This document shows positions 6,830 to 12,260 of a stretch of 12,260 bases of DNA, in pieces (within the stretch, counting starts at the first letter, position 1; each line of letters begins with the position of its first letter). This DNA is from Myxococcota bacterium (GTDB taxonomy: Bacteria; Myxococcota_A; UBA9160; PR03). The stretch lies in the NCBI GenBank assembly GCA_030066475.1, contig JASJBO010000252.1:1-12260 (forward strand), read 5' to 3'. The translations under genes and the position numbers were made by a program. The notes beneath the pieces were generated by a model. That model had not been told where the DNA came from and made no database searches. It saw only the letters and a program-made list of their open reading frames with translations.

Positions 6830-7975
6830 ATGAGCCACGACCTGTTCGCGACCCCCGAGCACCAGATGTTCCGCGAGACCGCCCGCAAGTTCGTCGCGGA
6901 GGAGCTGCGGCCCCGCGCCCGCGAGTTCGATGCCCAGGGCCGGATCGACAAGAGCCTGTACCGGCGCATGGGCGAGCTGGGCATGCTGGGCCTGCGCTAC
7001 GACCCGCGCTGGGGCGGCGCCGGCCTCGACTACTCCTTCACCGGCGTGCTGTTCGAGGAGCTGTCGCGCTGCGACAACGCCGGCGTCACCATGGGCATCA
7101 GCGTCCAGACCGACATGGCGACGCCCTCCCTGCACGAGTTCGGCAGCGACGAGCTGTGCCGGCGCTACCTGGTGCCCGCGATCCGCGGCGAGATGGTCGC
7201 CGCCATCGCCGTGACCGAGCCCGACGCCGGCTCCGACGTCGCCGGCATCAAGACGCGCGCCGTGCGCGACGGCGACGACTGGGTCATCAACGGCTCGAAG
7301 ATCTACATCACCAACGCCGCCACCGCCGACTGGCTGTGCCTGCTGGCGGTCACCGACCCCGAAGCGGGCTACGGCGGCTTCACCCAGATCGTCGTGCCCA
7401 CCGACGTGCCGGGCTTCCGCTACGAGCTGCTCGACAAGATCGGCAACTGGGGCTCCGACACCGGCCAGCTCTTCTTCGAGGACGTGCGCGTGCCGGTGGC
7501 GAACACCATCGGCGAGATCGGCCGCGGCTTCCAGCAGCAGATGATGCAGTTCCAGGACGAGCGCCTGGTGGCCTGCATCAGCACGGTGGGACAGGCGCAG
7601 GACGTCTGGGAGGAGACCCGGCGCTGGGCCGAGGAGCGCGTGCTGTTCGGCCGGCCACTCGCGAAGATGCAGGTGACGCAGTTCAAGTTCGTCGAGATGT
7701 GGACGCAGATCACCGCCGCGCGCGAGCTCACCTACGCCTGCATCCGCAGGCGCAACGCGGGCGAGGACGCCACCGAGCTGATCAGCATGGCGAAGCTGGT
7801 GTGCGGGCGGATGGTGCGCGCGGTGGCCGACGAGTGCGTGCAGCTCCACGGCGGCTACGGCTACATGAAGGAGAGCGCGGCCGGGCGCGCCTTCGTGGAC
7901 TCGCGCCTCGTGAGCATCGGCGGGGGCTCGGACGAGACCATGATCCACTACCTCGCCAAGCAGCTGGGCTTCTAG
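6830..7975 (+). CDS. Acyl-CoA dehydrogenase (citronellyl-CoA/isovaleryl-CoA dehydrogenase-like)
   Basis: This 381-residue protein is full length for the family. It shows the FAD-binding middle-domain motif AVTEPDAGSDVAGIKT (127-142), then WVINGSKIYITN (151-162), and the C-terminal signature QLHGGYGYM (338-346). The segment at 362-370 (IGGGSDET) has Gly where medium-chain enzymes carry the catalytic Glu. Glu-244 in QDERL matches the alternative catalytic Glu of isovaleryl-CoA-type enzymes, arguing for a branched or terpenoid-like acyl-CoA. GISVQTDMATP (89-99) recalls AtuD-like citronellyl-CoA dehydrogenases. ATG 6830 is chosen because GAGG (6823-6826) precedes it closely; ATG 6818 adds four residues and has no ribosome site. 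The enoyl-CoA hydratase gene starts 3 nt after the stop. Confidence 0.93.
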   Translation: MSHDLFATPEHQMFRETARKFVAEELRPRAREFDAQGRIDKSLYRRMGELGMLGLRYDPRWGGAGLDYSFTGVLFEELSRCDNAGVTMGISVQTDMATPSLHEFGSDELCRRYLVPAIRGEMVAAIAVTEPDAGSDVAGIKTRAVRDGDDWVINGSKIYITNAATADWLCLLAVTDPEAGYGGFTQIVVPTDVPGFRYELLDKIGNWGSDTGQLFFEDVRVPVANTIGEIGRGFQQQMMQFQDERLVACISTVGQAQDVWEETRRWAEERVLFGRPLAKMQVTQFKFVEMWTQITAARELTYACIRRRNAGEDATELISMAKLVCGRMVRAVADECVQLHGGYGYMKESAAGRAFVDSRLVSIGGGSDETMIHYLAKQLGF

Positions 7976-7978
7976 ACC

Positions 7979-8761
7979 GTGGAGCTGGCGCAGACCCTCT
8001 TCGAGCGGGACGCCCGCGGCGTGGCGACCGCCACCTTCAACGAGCCGCGGCGCCACAACGTGATGAGCCCCGCGTTCATGGACGACCTCCACCGCGTGAT
8101 GGACCGGGTGGAGGCACCGGGCTCGGGCGTGCGCGCGCTGGTGCTGACGGGCGCCGGCGAGTCGTTCTGCGCGGGCGGCGACCTGGCCTGGATGAAGCGG
8201 CAGCTCGACATGACGCGCGAAGAGCGCGTGGAGAACTCCGCGCTGCTCGCCACGCTGCTGCGCCGCCTCGACACCCTGCCGGTGCTCACGATCGCACGCG
8301 TCAACGGGCAGGCCTACGGCGGCGGCGTGGGCATGATCGCCGTGTGCGACGTGGCGCTCTCGCTCCCCGGCGCGCAGTTCGCGCTGACCGAGGTGTCGCT
8401 AGGGCTCGTGCCCTCGAACATCAGCCCCTACGTCGTGAAGCGCATGGGCGCGGCCAACGCGCGGCGCACCTTCCTGAACGCGAAGCGCATGGACGCGCGC
8501 CTGGCGCAGCGGCTCGGCCTGATCACCGAGGTGGTGGACGACCTCGACGCCGCCGTGGAGGCGGAGATCGAGAGCCTGCTGCGCTGCGGGCCGCGGGCGG
8601 TGGCGGCGGCCAAGCGACTGATCGAGTGGGTCGACACGCACGGCCCCGAGGACAACGCCTGGTACACCGCGCGCGACCTGGCCGACGCCTGGGACCGCGA
8701 GGAGGGACAGGAGGGCATCCGGGCCTTCCTCGAGAAGCGAAAGCCCGCGTGGCGCTCGTAG
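7979..8761 (+). CDS. Enoyl-CoA hydratase/isomerase family protein (LiuC/AtuE-like)
   Basis: This 260-residue crotonase-fold protein is a normal length. Oxyanion-hole segments are SFCAGGDLAWMK (62-73) and NGQAYGGGVGMIAVCDVA (109-126). FCAGGDLAWMK is close to methylglutaconyl-CoA hydratases. Glu-138 in ALTEVSLGLVP is a likely catalytic Glu. The second Glu of classical crotonases seems replaced around ARRTF (161-165), as in LiuC relatives. It would hydrate the unsaturated acyl-CoA made by the neighbouring dehydrogenase in leucine or acyclic-terpenoid type breakdown. No carboxylase subunits are seen in this window, so the pathway is an inference. GTG 7979 follows the dehydrogenase stop by 3 nt, implying translational reinitiation. 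Confidence 0.9.
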   Translation: MELAQTLFERDARGVATATFNEPRRHNVMSPAFMDDLHRVMDRVEAPGSGVRALVLTGAGESFCAGGDLAWMKRQLDMTREERVENSALLATLLRRLDTLPVLTIARVNGQAYGGGVGMIAVCDVALSLPGAQFALTEVSLGLVPSNISPYVVKRMGAANARRTFLNAKRMDARLAQRLGLITEVVDDLDAAVEAEIESLLRCGPRAVAAAKRLIEWVDTHGPEDNAWYTARDLADAWDREEGQEGIRAFLEKRKPAWRS

Positions 8762-8771
8762 GCCGCGCCGC

Positions 8772-9314
8772 ATGACGATCGACCCCCTGGTCGCGGCGAC
8801 CCTGCGCGTGGCGCTCGCGCTGCTTCTGGCCGCCGCCGGCCTGCACAAGCTGCGCGACCGGGACGGCTTCCGCGAGGCGCTGCGTGGCTACCGGCTGCTG
8901 CCCGAAGCCGGCGTCGCGCCGCTGGCACTCGCGGCTCCGGGGATCGAGGGCGCGCTAGCGGGGCTGCTGCTGTGGCCCGAGTCGGCCCCGGGGGCTGCGG
9001 CTGCGATCTTCGCGCTGATCTCCGTCTACAGCGCGGCGATCGCCGTCAACCTGGTGCGCGGCCGCACCCACATCGACTGCGGCTGCTTCGGGCCCGCCGG
9101 CCGCCAGACACTGAGCGGCTGGCTCCTGGTGCGCAACGCCGTCGTGCTGGCCGGCGCCGCAGCGGCCGCCCTGCCGTCGGGCCTGCGTCCGCTCGTCTGG
9201 CTCGACGCCTTCACGCTCGCCGCGGCCGTGCTCGGACTGGTGCTGCTGTGGCTCGCAGCCGGCCAGCTCGCCGCGGAGTGGCCCGAGCTGCGCCGACTCC
9301 GGAGGTCCCCGTGA
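8772..9314 (+). CDS. MauE-like integral membrane protein
   Basis: This 180-residue protein is dominated by hydrophobic segments at about 8-25, 48-67, 75-94, 118-135 and 147-165, giving four or five membrane helices. HIDCGCFG (100-107) with Cys-103 and Cys-105 is characteristic of MauE/DoxX-related proteins. MauE was described with MauD as needed for assembly of methylamine dehydrogenase, whose small subunit carries many disulfides. ATG 8772 is 10 nt after the hydratase stop, and its TGA overlaps the GTG of the thioredoxin-like gene (GTGA). I infer a membrane redox partner that passes electrons to or from the MauD-like protein. No methylamine dehydrogenase genes are in the window. Confidence 0.88.
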   Translation: MTIDPLVAATLRVALALLLAAAGLHKLRDRDGFREALRGYRLLPEAGVAPLALAAPGIEGALAGLLLWPESAPGAAAAIFALISVYSAAIAVNLVRGRTHIDCGCFGPAGRQTLSGWLLVRNAVVLAGAAAAALPSGLRPLVWLDAFTLAAAVLGLVLLWLAAGQLAAEWPELRRLRRSP

Positions 9315-9901
9315 CGGAAGCGCTCCTGGTCTCGAACGCCGTGCTCTGGCTGGTGGTCGTCGGTCTCGCCGCCACCGTGCTCGCGCTCGCGCGCCAGGTC
9401 GGTGTCCTCCACGAACGGGTCGCGCCGGTGGGCGCGCTGGCGCCGAGCGCGGGGATCCGGGCCGGCGAGGCCGCGCCCGAGCTCGAGCTGACCGACTTCT
9501 CCGGCAAGCCTCTCCGGCTCGGGGGCGCGGCCGCGCAGCGCACCCTGCTCTTCTTCGTCTCCCCCACCTGCCCGGTCTGCAAGTCGCTGCTGCCCACCGT
9601 CGAGCGGGTCGCGCGCGCCGAGTCGCCCGCCGTGCGCCTCGTCGTGGCGAGCGACGGCAAGCGCGACGAGCACGAGGCCTTCGTGCGCGACCACGACCTG
9701 CTGCGCTTCCCGTACGTGCTCTCGACCGAGCTCGGCATGGCCTACCGCGTCGGCCGCCTGCCCTATCTGGTGCTGATCGACGAGGCGGGCGTGGTGCGCG
9801 CCCAGGGCCTGGTCAACACGCGCGAGCACGTGGAGAGCCTGTTCGAGGCGGAACGGCGGGGCGTGGGCACGATGCAGGAGTACCTGGAAGAGCGGCACTG
9901 A
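9311..9901 (+). CDS. MauD-like membrane-anchored thioredoxin-fold protein
   Basis: This 196-residue protein has an N-terminal membrane anchor (about 5-28). A thioredoxin/AhpC-like domain follows, with PELELTDFSGKPL (56-68) and the redox motif SPTCPVCKSLLP (84-95), Cys-87 and Cys-90. RLPYLVLIDEAG contains the conserved cis-Pro region. The domain should face the periplasm. GTG 9311 overlaps the MauE-like stop, and GGAGG (9301-9305) stands 5 nt before it. Length and layout match MauD. I infer a disulfide oxidoreductase or isomerase working with the preceding membrane protein on exported cysteine-rich proteins. It is the last gene before the integron integrase, 122 nt upstream of that gene's start. 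Confidence 0.9.
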   Translation: MTEALLVSNAVLWLVVVGLAATVLALARQVGVLHERVAPVGALAPSAGIRAGEAAPELELTDFSGKPLRLGGAAAQRTLLFFVSPTCPVCKSLLPTVERVARAESPAVRLVVASDGKRDEHEAFVRDHDLLRFPYVLSTELGMAYRVGRLPYLVLIDEAGVVRAQGLVNTREHVESLFEAERRGVGTMQEYLEERH

Positions 9902-9955
9902 TCGCGGCGCGTGGAGGCGTCGCGCTCGCGGCCTCGCGGCACGGACGCATCCCGC

Positions 9956-9984
9956 TTGCTCCGCCGCTTGCCGCCGCGTAGCTT
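9956..9984 (+). promoter_or_regulatory. Weak candidate promoter for the integrase gene
   Basis: TTGCTC (9956-9961) and TAGCTT (9979-9984) are spaced by 17 bp but each matches consensus at only 3 of 6 positions. Transcription would begin near 9991, giving a leader of about 33 nt. No LexA-type CTGT-N8-ACAG box is visible, unlike the SOS-controlled integrases of many proteobacteria. Confidence 0.25.
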
Positions 9985-10008
9985 GTCGCGGTGCCCCGCC
10001 CGGGTCCC

Positions 10009-10015
10009 GAGGAGG
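10009..10015 (+). promoter_or_regulatory. Shine-Dalgarno site that fixes the integrase start
   Basis: GAGGAGG ends 8 nt before GTG 10024, an ideal distance. The upstream in-frame GTG at 9991 would place this site inside the coding region and has no ribosome site of its own. Confidence 0.75.
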
Positions 10016-10023
10016 CACCCCGC

Positions 10024-11010
10024 GTGCCGACCCGACCCGCGCCCATCCGGCAGCCGCCGAAGCTCCTCGACCGCGTGCGCACGGCGATCCGACGGCGCCA
10101 CCTGAGCGAGCGGACCGAAGCGAGCTACGTCGGCTGGATCCGCCGCTTCATCCTGTTCCACGACAAGCGCCACCCGCGCGACATGGGAGCGCCGGAGGTG
10201 GTGGCCTTCCTGTCCCACCTGGCCGTCGAACAGCGCGTGAGCCCCACCACACAGAACCAGGCGCTCGCCGCCCTCCTGTTCCTGTACCGACACGTGCTCG
10301 ACCGCGAGCTGGAGGGGCTGGACGCCGCCGTGCGCGCCAGGCGCACGCGGCCGCTCCCCGTCGTGCTGAGCCGCGACGAGGTGCGCCGCGTCCTGGAGCA
10401 GCTCCACGGCACGAAGCGCCTGCAGGCGACCCTGCTCTACGGCTCGGGCCTGCGCCTGATCGAGTGCCTGCGTCTGCGCATCAAGGACCTCGAACCGGAC
10501 CGGGCACTGATCGTCGTGCGCCAGGGCAAGGGACGCCGCGAGCGCACCGCCCCGTTCCCGCGCCGGCTGCGCGGGCCGCTCCAGCGCCACCTGGAGGGCG
10601 TCCGCGACCTCCACCGCCGCGACCTCGCAAGCGGCTACGCCGGCGTACGACTGCCCGATGCCCTCGGCCGCAAGTACGAGGACGCACCACGCGACTGGGG
10701 CTGGCAGTGGGTCTTCCCCGCATCCCGGCTGTTCCGGGACCCACGCTCCGGCGCGCGCCTGCGACACCACCTGCACCCCACCGTCCTGCAGCGCGCGGTC
10801 AAGCAGGCCGCCTCGCGGGCCGGCATCCCGAAGCGCGTCACCTGCCACAGCCTCCGCCACTCGTTCGCCACCCACCTGCTGGAGGACGGCTCCGACATCC
10901 GCACCGTCCAGGAGCTGCTGGGCCACCGCGACCTCAAGACCACCATGATCTACACCCACGTCCTCGACCGGGGTCCGCTCGGCGTCTCCAGCCCGGCAGA
11001 TCGCCTGTAG
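10024..11010 (+). CDS. intI: Integron integrase IntI (tyrosine recombinase)
   Basis: This 328-residue protein carries the full tyrosine-recombinase catalytic set: Arg-144 (GSGLRLIE), Lys-169 (QGKGRRER), His-275 and Arg-278 ([12 protein letters not shown]), His-301 (LLGHRD) and the nucleophile Tyr-310 (MIYTHV). These sit two residues lower than in IntI1. What separates IntI from XerC/D and phage integrases is an extra segment between the second and third conserved patches. It is present here at about 206-249, with [18 protein letters not shown] and DPRSG. The N-terminal SAM-like domain (about 10-100) includes [16 protein letters not shown]. The gene looks intact. It points toward its attI and cassettes, the reverse of class 1 integrons. 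It should recombine attI with folded single-stranded attC sites. Confidence 0.96.
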   Translation: MPTRPAPIRQPPKLLDRVRTAIRRRHLSERTEASYVGWIRRFILFHDKRHPRDMGAPEVVAFLSHLAVEQRVSPTTQNQALAALLFLYRHVLDRELEGLDAAVRARRTRPLPVVLSRDEVRRVLEQLHGTKRLQATLLYGSGLRLIECLRLRIKDLEPDRALIVVRQGKGRRERTAPFPRRLRGPLQRHLEGVRDLHRRDLASGYAGVRLPDALGRKYEDAPRDWGWQWVFPASRLFRDPRSGARLRHHLHPTVLQRAVKQAASRAGIPKRVTCHSLRHSFATHLLEDGSDIRTVQELLGHRDLKTTMIYTHVLDRGPLGVSSPADRL

Positions 11011-11040
11011 CGGCGGCACCGTTCGCCGGCGCCGAGGTGG

Positions 11041-11060
11041 CCCTCCGCAGCCCTCCGCAG
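11041..11060. repeat. Two tandem copies of a 10-bp unit
   Basis: CCCTCCGCAG occurs twice without a spacer, starting 31 nt after the integrase stop. It could be slippage or a protein-binding repeat. Confidence 0.8.
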
Positions 11061-11147
11061 CATCTGCACCCGACCGCTCCACCCAGGCCGGGCGAATCTG
11101 CCGCGAATCCCGACACTTCCCCGCACCGGCCCCGCTCCGCCCGCGAA

Positions 11148-11208
11148 ATTGGGCTGCAGCATCACAGCTGGGCCGTCACGCGCCCTTCTGCCGGGGCGAT
11201 TGGGCTGC
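11148..11208. repeat. Spaced 10-bp direct repeat in the attI region
   Basis: ATTGGGCTGC is present at 11148-11157 and 11199-11208, start to start 51 bp. In attI1, direct repeats next to the core are extra IntI binding sites, so these are candidates for that role. The match to DR1/DR2 is by position only, not by sequence. Confidence 0.55.
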
Positions 11209-11221
11209 GAAGCCTCGCAGC
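11204..11221 (+). other. Short perfect hairpin in the attI region
   Basis: GCTGCGA and TCGCAGC form a 7-bp stem closing a 4-nt loop (AGCC). No T-run follows, so an intrinsic terminator is unlikely. It begins inside the second copy of the spaced direct repeat. Confidence 0.4.
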
Positions 11222-11363
11222 AGTGGCGCCACCTATCGCGCGCCACGCCCTCCCGCAAGCTCCCGCCACCGCGCCGGATCCCGTCACTCTGCCCACCCGG
11301 CCCAGGGAATTATGCAGCGCAGAGTTGCAGGGTCTTGGGGTACCCTGGTGCAAGCCATTAGTA

Positions 11364-11370
11364 GTTAGAC
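11364..11370 (+). other. attI: attI recombination core (R box) and cassette insertion point
   Basis: GTTAGAC fits the GTTRRRY consensus, with strand exchange expected between G11364 and T11365. It is the first such box downstream of the integrase gene. The reverse complement GTCTAAC is the R'' box of the following attC (11671-11677). That relation is expected when a cassette circle has been inserted at attI. Confidence 0.82.
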
Positions 11371-11823
11371 CGCGCGGCGGACCGGGTGGACAACGGCATT
11401 CCCAACAGCGCTGGGGCTGCGTTCCTTCTCGCTCTCCTGGTCGGTGGTCCGGCCGGGCTCTTCTTCTGGTACCGGGCGTTCCAGATCGTGCTAGAGAACC
11501 GAGGTGTATTCTGGCAGAGCTCGCAGGTGCTTCCCTTTCTCCAGTACTTGGCCCTCGCTTTTCTCTGCTGGCTTCCCGGCATGCTGCTCGGCCGATTCCT
11601 GGGCCTTTGAGCCCCCCTTCCTTCAGCACTGTGAAGCATCCTGTCCTGCTACGGACTCGCGTGACGCGCGGTCTAACACGGGGTTGGAGCAGACCGCCCG
11701 CCACTTGCTCGCCGCGCGAGCATCCAGACCGGCTGCCGCCCGGGTTGGTGGTGTGCGCGCGGGCGGCAGCCGGGCGATACTCCTCTGGAGGATCGGGCGG
11801 GCGGCAGCTCAACCCCTGATCCG
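11365..11823 (+). mobile_element. Integron gene cassette 1 (complete, 459 bp)
   Basis: The cassette runs from the cut point in GTTAGAC to the cut point in GTTAGCC. It holds one short plus-strand gene and a large attC. In circular form its R'' (GTCTAAC) and R' (GTTAGAC) would be perfectly complementary, confirming both borders. The coding part is visibly less GC-rich than the flanking chromosome, consistent with origin elsewhere. Confidence 0.85.
11386..11610 (+). CDS. Small cassette-encoded membrane protein, unknown function
   Basis: This 74-residue protein is predicted to have two membrane helices: about residues 11-28 (AAFLLALLVGGPAGLFFW) and about 49-68 (LPFLQYLALAFLCWLPGMLL). A polar loop with VLENRG lies between them, and both termini are short. 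No family is recognised. GTG 11386 lies 21 nt after the cassette cut point, with only a weak GGCGG upstream, so translation may depend on transcript entering from attI or from intI. Codon use is less GC-biased than in the chromosomal genes. The position, orientation and hydrophobic pattern support a real gene. Small membrane proteins are common cassette cargo. Confidence 0.7.
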   Translation: MDNGIPNSAGAAFLLALLVGGPAGLFFWYRAFQIVLENRGVFWQSSQVLPFLQYLALAFLCWLPGMLLGRFLGL

Positions 11824-11829
11824 TTAGCC
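11671..11829 (+). repeat. attC: attC recombination site of cassette 1
   Basis: The R'' box GTCTAAC (11671-11677) and R' box GTTAGCC (11823-11829) bound the site. L'' GGGGTTGGAGC (11680-11690) pairs with L' GCTCAACCCC (11807-11816) except for one extra base, the extrahelical nucleotide that orients attC recombination. The stem continues with CCGCCCGCC (11694-11702) against GGCGGGCGG (11796-11804). Inside are a 7-bp hairpin TGCTCGC/GCGAGCA (11706-11722) and a 12-bp one GGCTGCCGCCCG/CGGGCGGCAGCC (11731-11742/11760-11771). At 159 nt it is longer than most attC sites. Confidence 0.88.
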
Positions 11830-11953
11830 AGCCGCCGACTGCCCTTCGCTTGATCTTCTCTCTCTAGGCTTGAGTCGCGGTCGTGTTGCCGTCGCTCGCG
11901 AAGGCGGCATGTCCTCGAACCGCTGAGGCTCGCGAACGACGTGGCACTATTGG

Positions 11954-12208
11954 GTGCGTCGCAACACCAAGCCTTCCCGAAGGCCTTCGGTCGATTCTTG
12001 GCGGCCCAGTCCCACTTGCTTCGCGGAGGGCGGCGCTGCCCAAGATGGTAGAGGGTTGCCTTGGGTGCCTGCCTGCGCCCGACCGCCGGGCCGTACCACC
12101 AGCGGCTCGTGGTGCCCGGGCGGCTGGCGCCGCTGTGGCACTCCGGGACGGTTGTGGTCCGCGAGCGTGGTCGTCCTCCGCTCGGCTACCAACCGGGGCG
12201 CTGGCTAA
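11954..12208 (+). CDS. Doubtful 84-residue ORF in cassette 2
   Basis: This frame starts at GTG 11954 and stops at the TAA contained in the attC box GGCTAAC, a common end point for cassette genes. Against it: there is no ribosome site, the protein is rich in Trp, Arg, Gly and Pro without a hydrophobic core, and no motif is recognised. Another plus-strand frame looks at least as protein-like but has a TAG at 12049-12051. I list this only as a candidate. Confidence 0.25.
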   Translation: MRRNTKPSRRPSVDSWRPSPTCFAEGGAAQDGRGLPWVPACARPPGRTTSGSWCPGGWRRCGTPGRLWSASVVVLRSATNRGAG

Positions 12209-12260
12209 CATGGCCGCTGCAGCTGACGGCCGCGCGCTTTGGGTTCGCGAAGCACGGTGG
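12203..12260 (+). repeat. attC: 5' part of the attC site of cassette 2
   Basis: R'' is GGCTAAC (12203-12209). CGCTGCAGCTGACGG follows after a 5-nt gap and fits the usual L'' form (TGCAGCxGACG-like). The L' and R' boxes must lie to the right of the window end, so length and folding cannot be judged. Confidence 0.7.

Larger units (their letters stand above)
11011..11363 (+). other. Non-coding region between intI and the attI junction
   Basis: I find no credible gene in these 353 bp; the long open frames that cross it are shadows. It probably contains the attI accessory sites. It holds several short direct repeats (GCGAATC at 11092-11098 and 11103-11109, plus repeats listed separately) and a hairpin CAGGGT-8 nt-ACCCTG (11328-11333/11342-11347). 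TTGGGG (11335-11340) with TTAGTA (11358-11363) at 17 bp is the nearest thing to a cassette promoter, but it is weak. Confidence 0.6.
11824..12260 (+). mobile_element. Integron gene cassette 2 (3' end beyond the window)
   Basis: It begins at the cut point inside GTTAGCC and carries the matching R'' box GGCTAAC at 12203-12209, exactly complementary to its own first seven bases. At least 437 bp are present; the rest of its attC lies outside. No convincing gene is seen between 11830 and 12200, only a weak 84-codon frame and an interrupted one, so it may be a cassette without an ORF or one with a decayed gene. Confidence 0.75.

Noticed and set aside
6103..8775. Plus-strand open frame of 890 codons across the sigma, dehydrogenase and hydratase genes
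   Set aside because: It spans three recognised genes on both strands in another frame and has low-complexity Arg/Ala composition; a GC-rich shadow.
9914..9935. GAGGC...GCCTC hairpin after the MauD-like gene as a terminator
   Set aside because: The stem is short with a bulge and there is no T-run; G+C-rich DNA yields many such pairings.
11335..11363. TTGGGG/TTAGTA as the cassette promoter Pc
   Set aside because: The spacing of 17 bp is right, but both boxes are poor matches; chance cannot be excluded, so it is not listed as a promoter feature.
11864..12211. Minus-strand ORF in cassette 2 starting inside the attC box
   Set aside because: It would start within the recombination site and run against the usual cassette direction. 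Composition is Ala/Arg/Ser-rich with no motif and no ribosome site.
11011..12260. CRISPR array or ordinary transposon as explanation of the repeats
   Set aside because: There are no regularly spaced identical repeats, no transposase and no terminal inverted repeats. The paired 7-mers and folded sites match integron attC logic instead.
1..12260. tRNA or rRNA genes
   Set aside because: I found no cloverleaf-like segment with a T-loop GTTCRA box in the right context and no rRNA-like stretch on either strand by eye.

Overview
The window is very GC-rich, with strong G/C bias at third codon positions, and is densely packed with genes. The left-edge gene ends in a Cys-Gly / hydrophobic segment / Arg-rich tail of the kind used for surface sorting in Myxococcota-like bacteria. 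The gene families (TetR and ECF regulators, PhnB-like VOC proteins, fatty or branched acyl-CoA enzymes, a MauE/MauD pair) also fit a high-GC, probably uncultivated deltaproteobacterial or Myxococcota-type chromosome. The taxonomic call is inference only.

Layout. (1) 1-801: 3' part of a secreted or surface protein with acidic Ca-binding-type repeats. (2) 859-5155, plus strand: a TetR regulator whose GTG start lies inside a perfect 36-bp palindrome, then a tight run of class III aminotransferase, COG2334/APH-like kinase and FAD-dependent DAO-family oxidase. The kinase-oxidase pair overlaps by 4 nt. This looks like an amine or amino-alcohol catabolic operon under local repression. (3) 5168-6741, minus strand: an ECF sigma factor gene overlapping by 4 nt a gene that joins an ECF-partner-like N-terminal segment to a VOC domain, followed by a second VOC gene. 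(4) 6830-9901, plus strand: acyl-CoA dehydrogenase, LiuC/AtuE-type enoyl-CoA hydratase, MauE-like membrane protein and MauD-like thioredoxin, with gaps of a few bases or overlaps.

(5) 10024-12260: the 5' end of a chromosomal integron. A complete IntI tyrosine recombinase, with the IntI-specific extra segment, is followed after about 350 nt by an attI-type junction (GTTAGAC, 11364-11370). Then come one complete gene cassette (11365-11823, encoding a small two-helix membrane protein) with a large structured attC site, and a second cassette cut by the window end. Each cassette's first seven bases are the exact reverse complement of the R'' core of its own attC (GTTAGAC/GTCTAAC and GTTAGCC/GGCTAAC). 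That is what site-specific cassette insertion should leave behind. The integrase gene points the same way as the cassettes, with its 3' end next to attI, which is the uncommon 'inverted' arrangement.

The integron is the most notable system in the window. The sigma/VOC-fusion module, the palindrome over the TetR start and the aminotransferase-kinase-oxidase operon are secondary points of interest.
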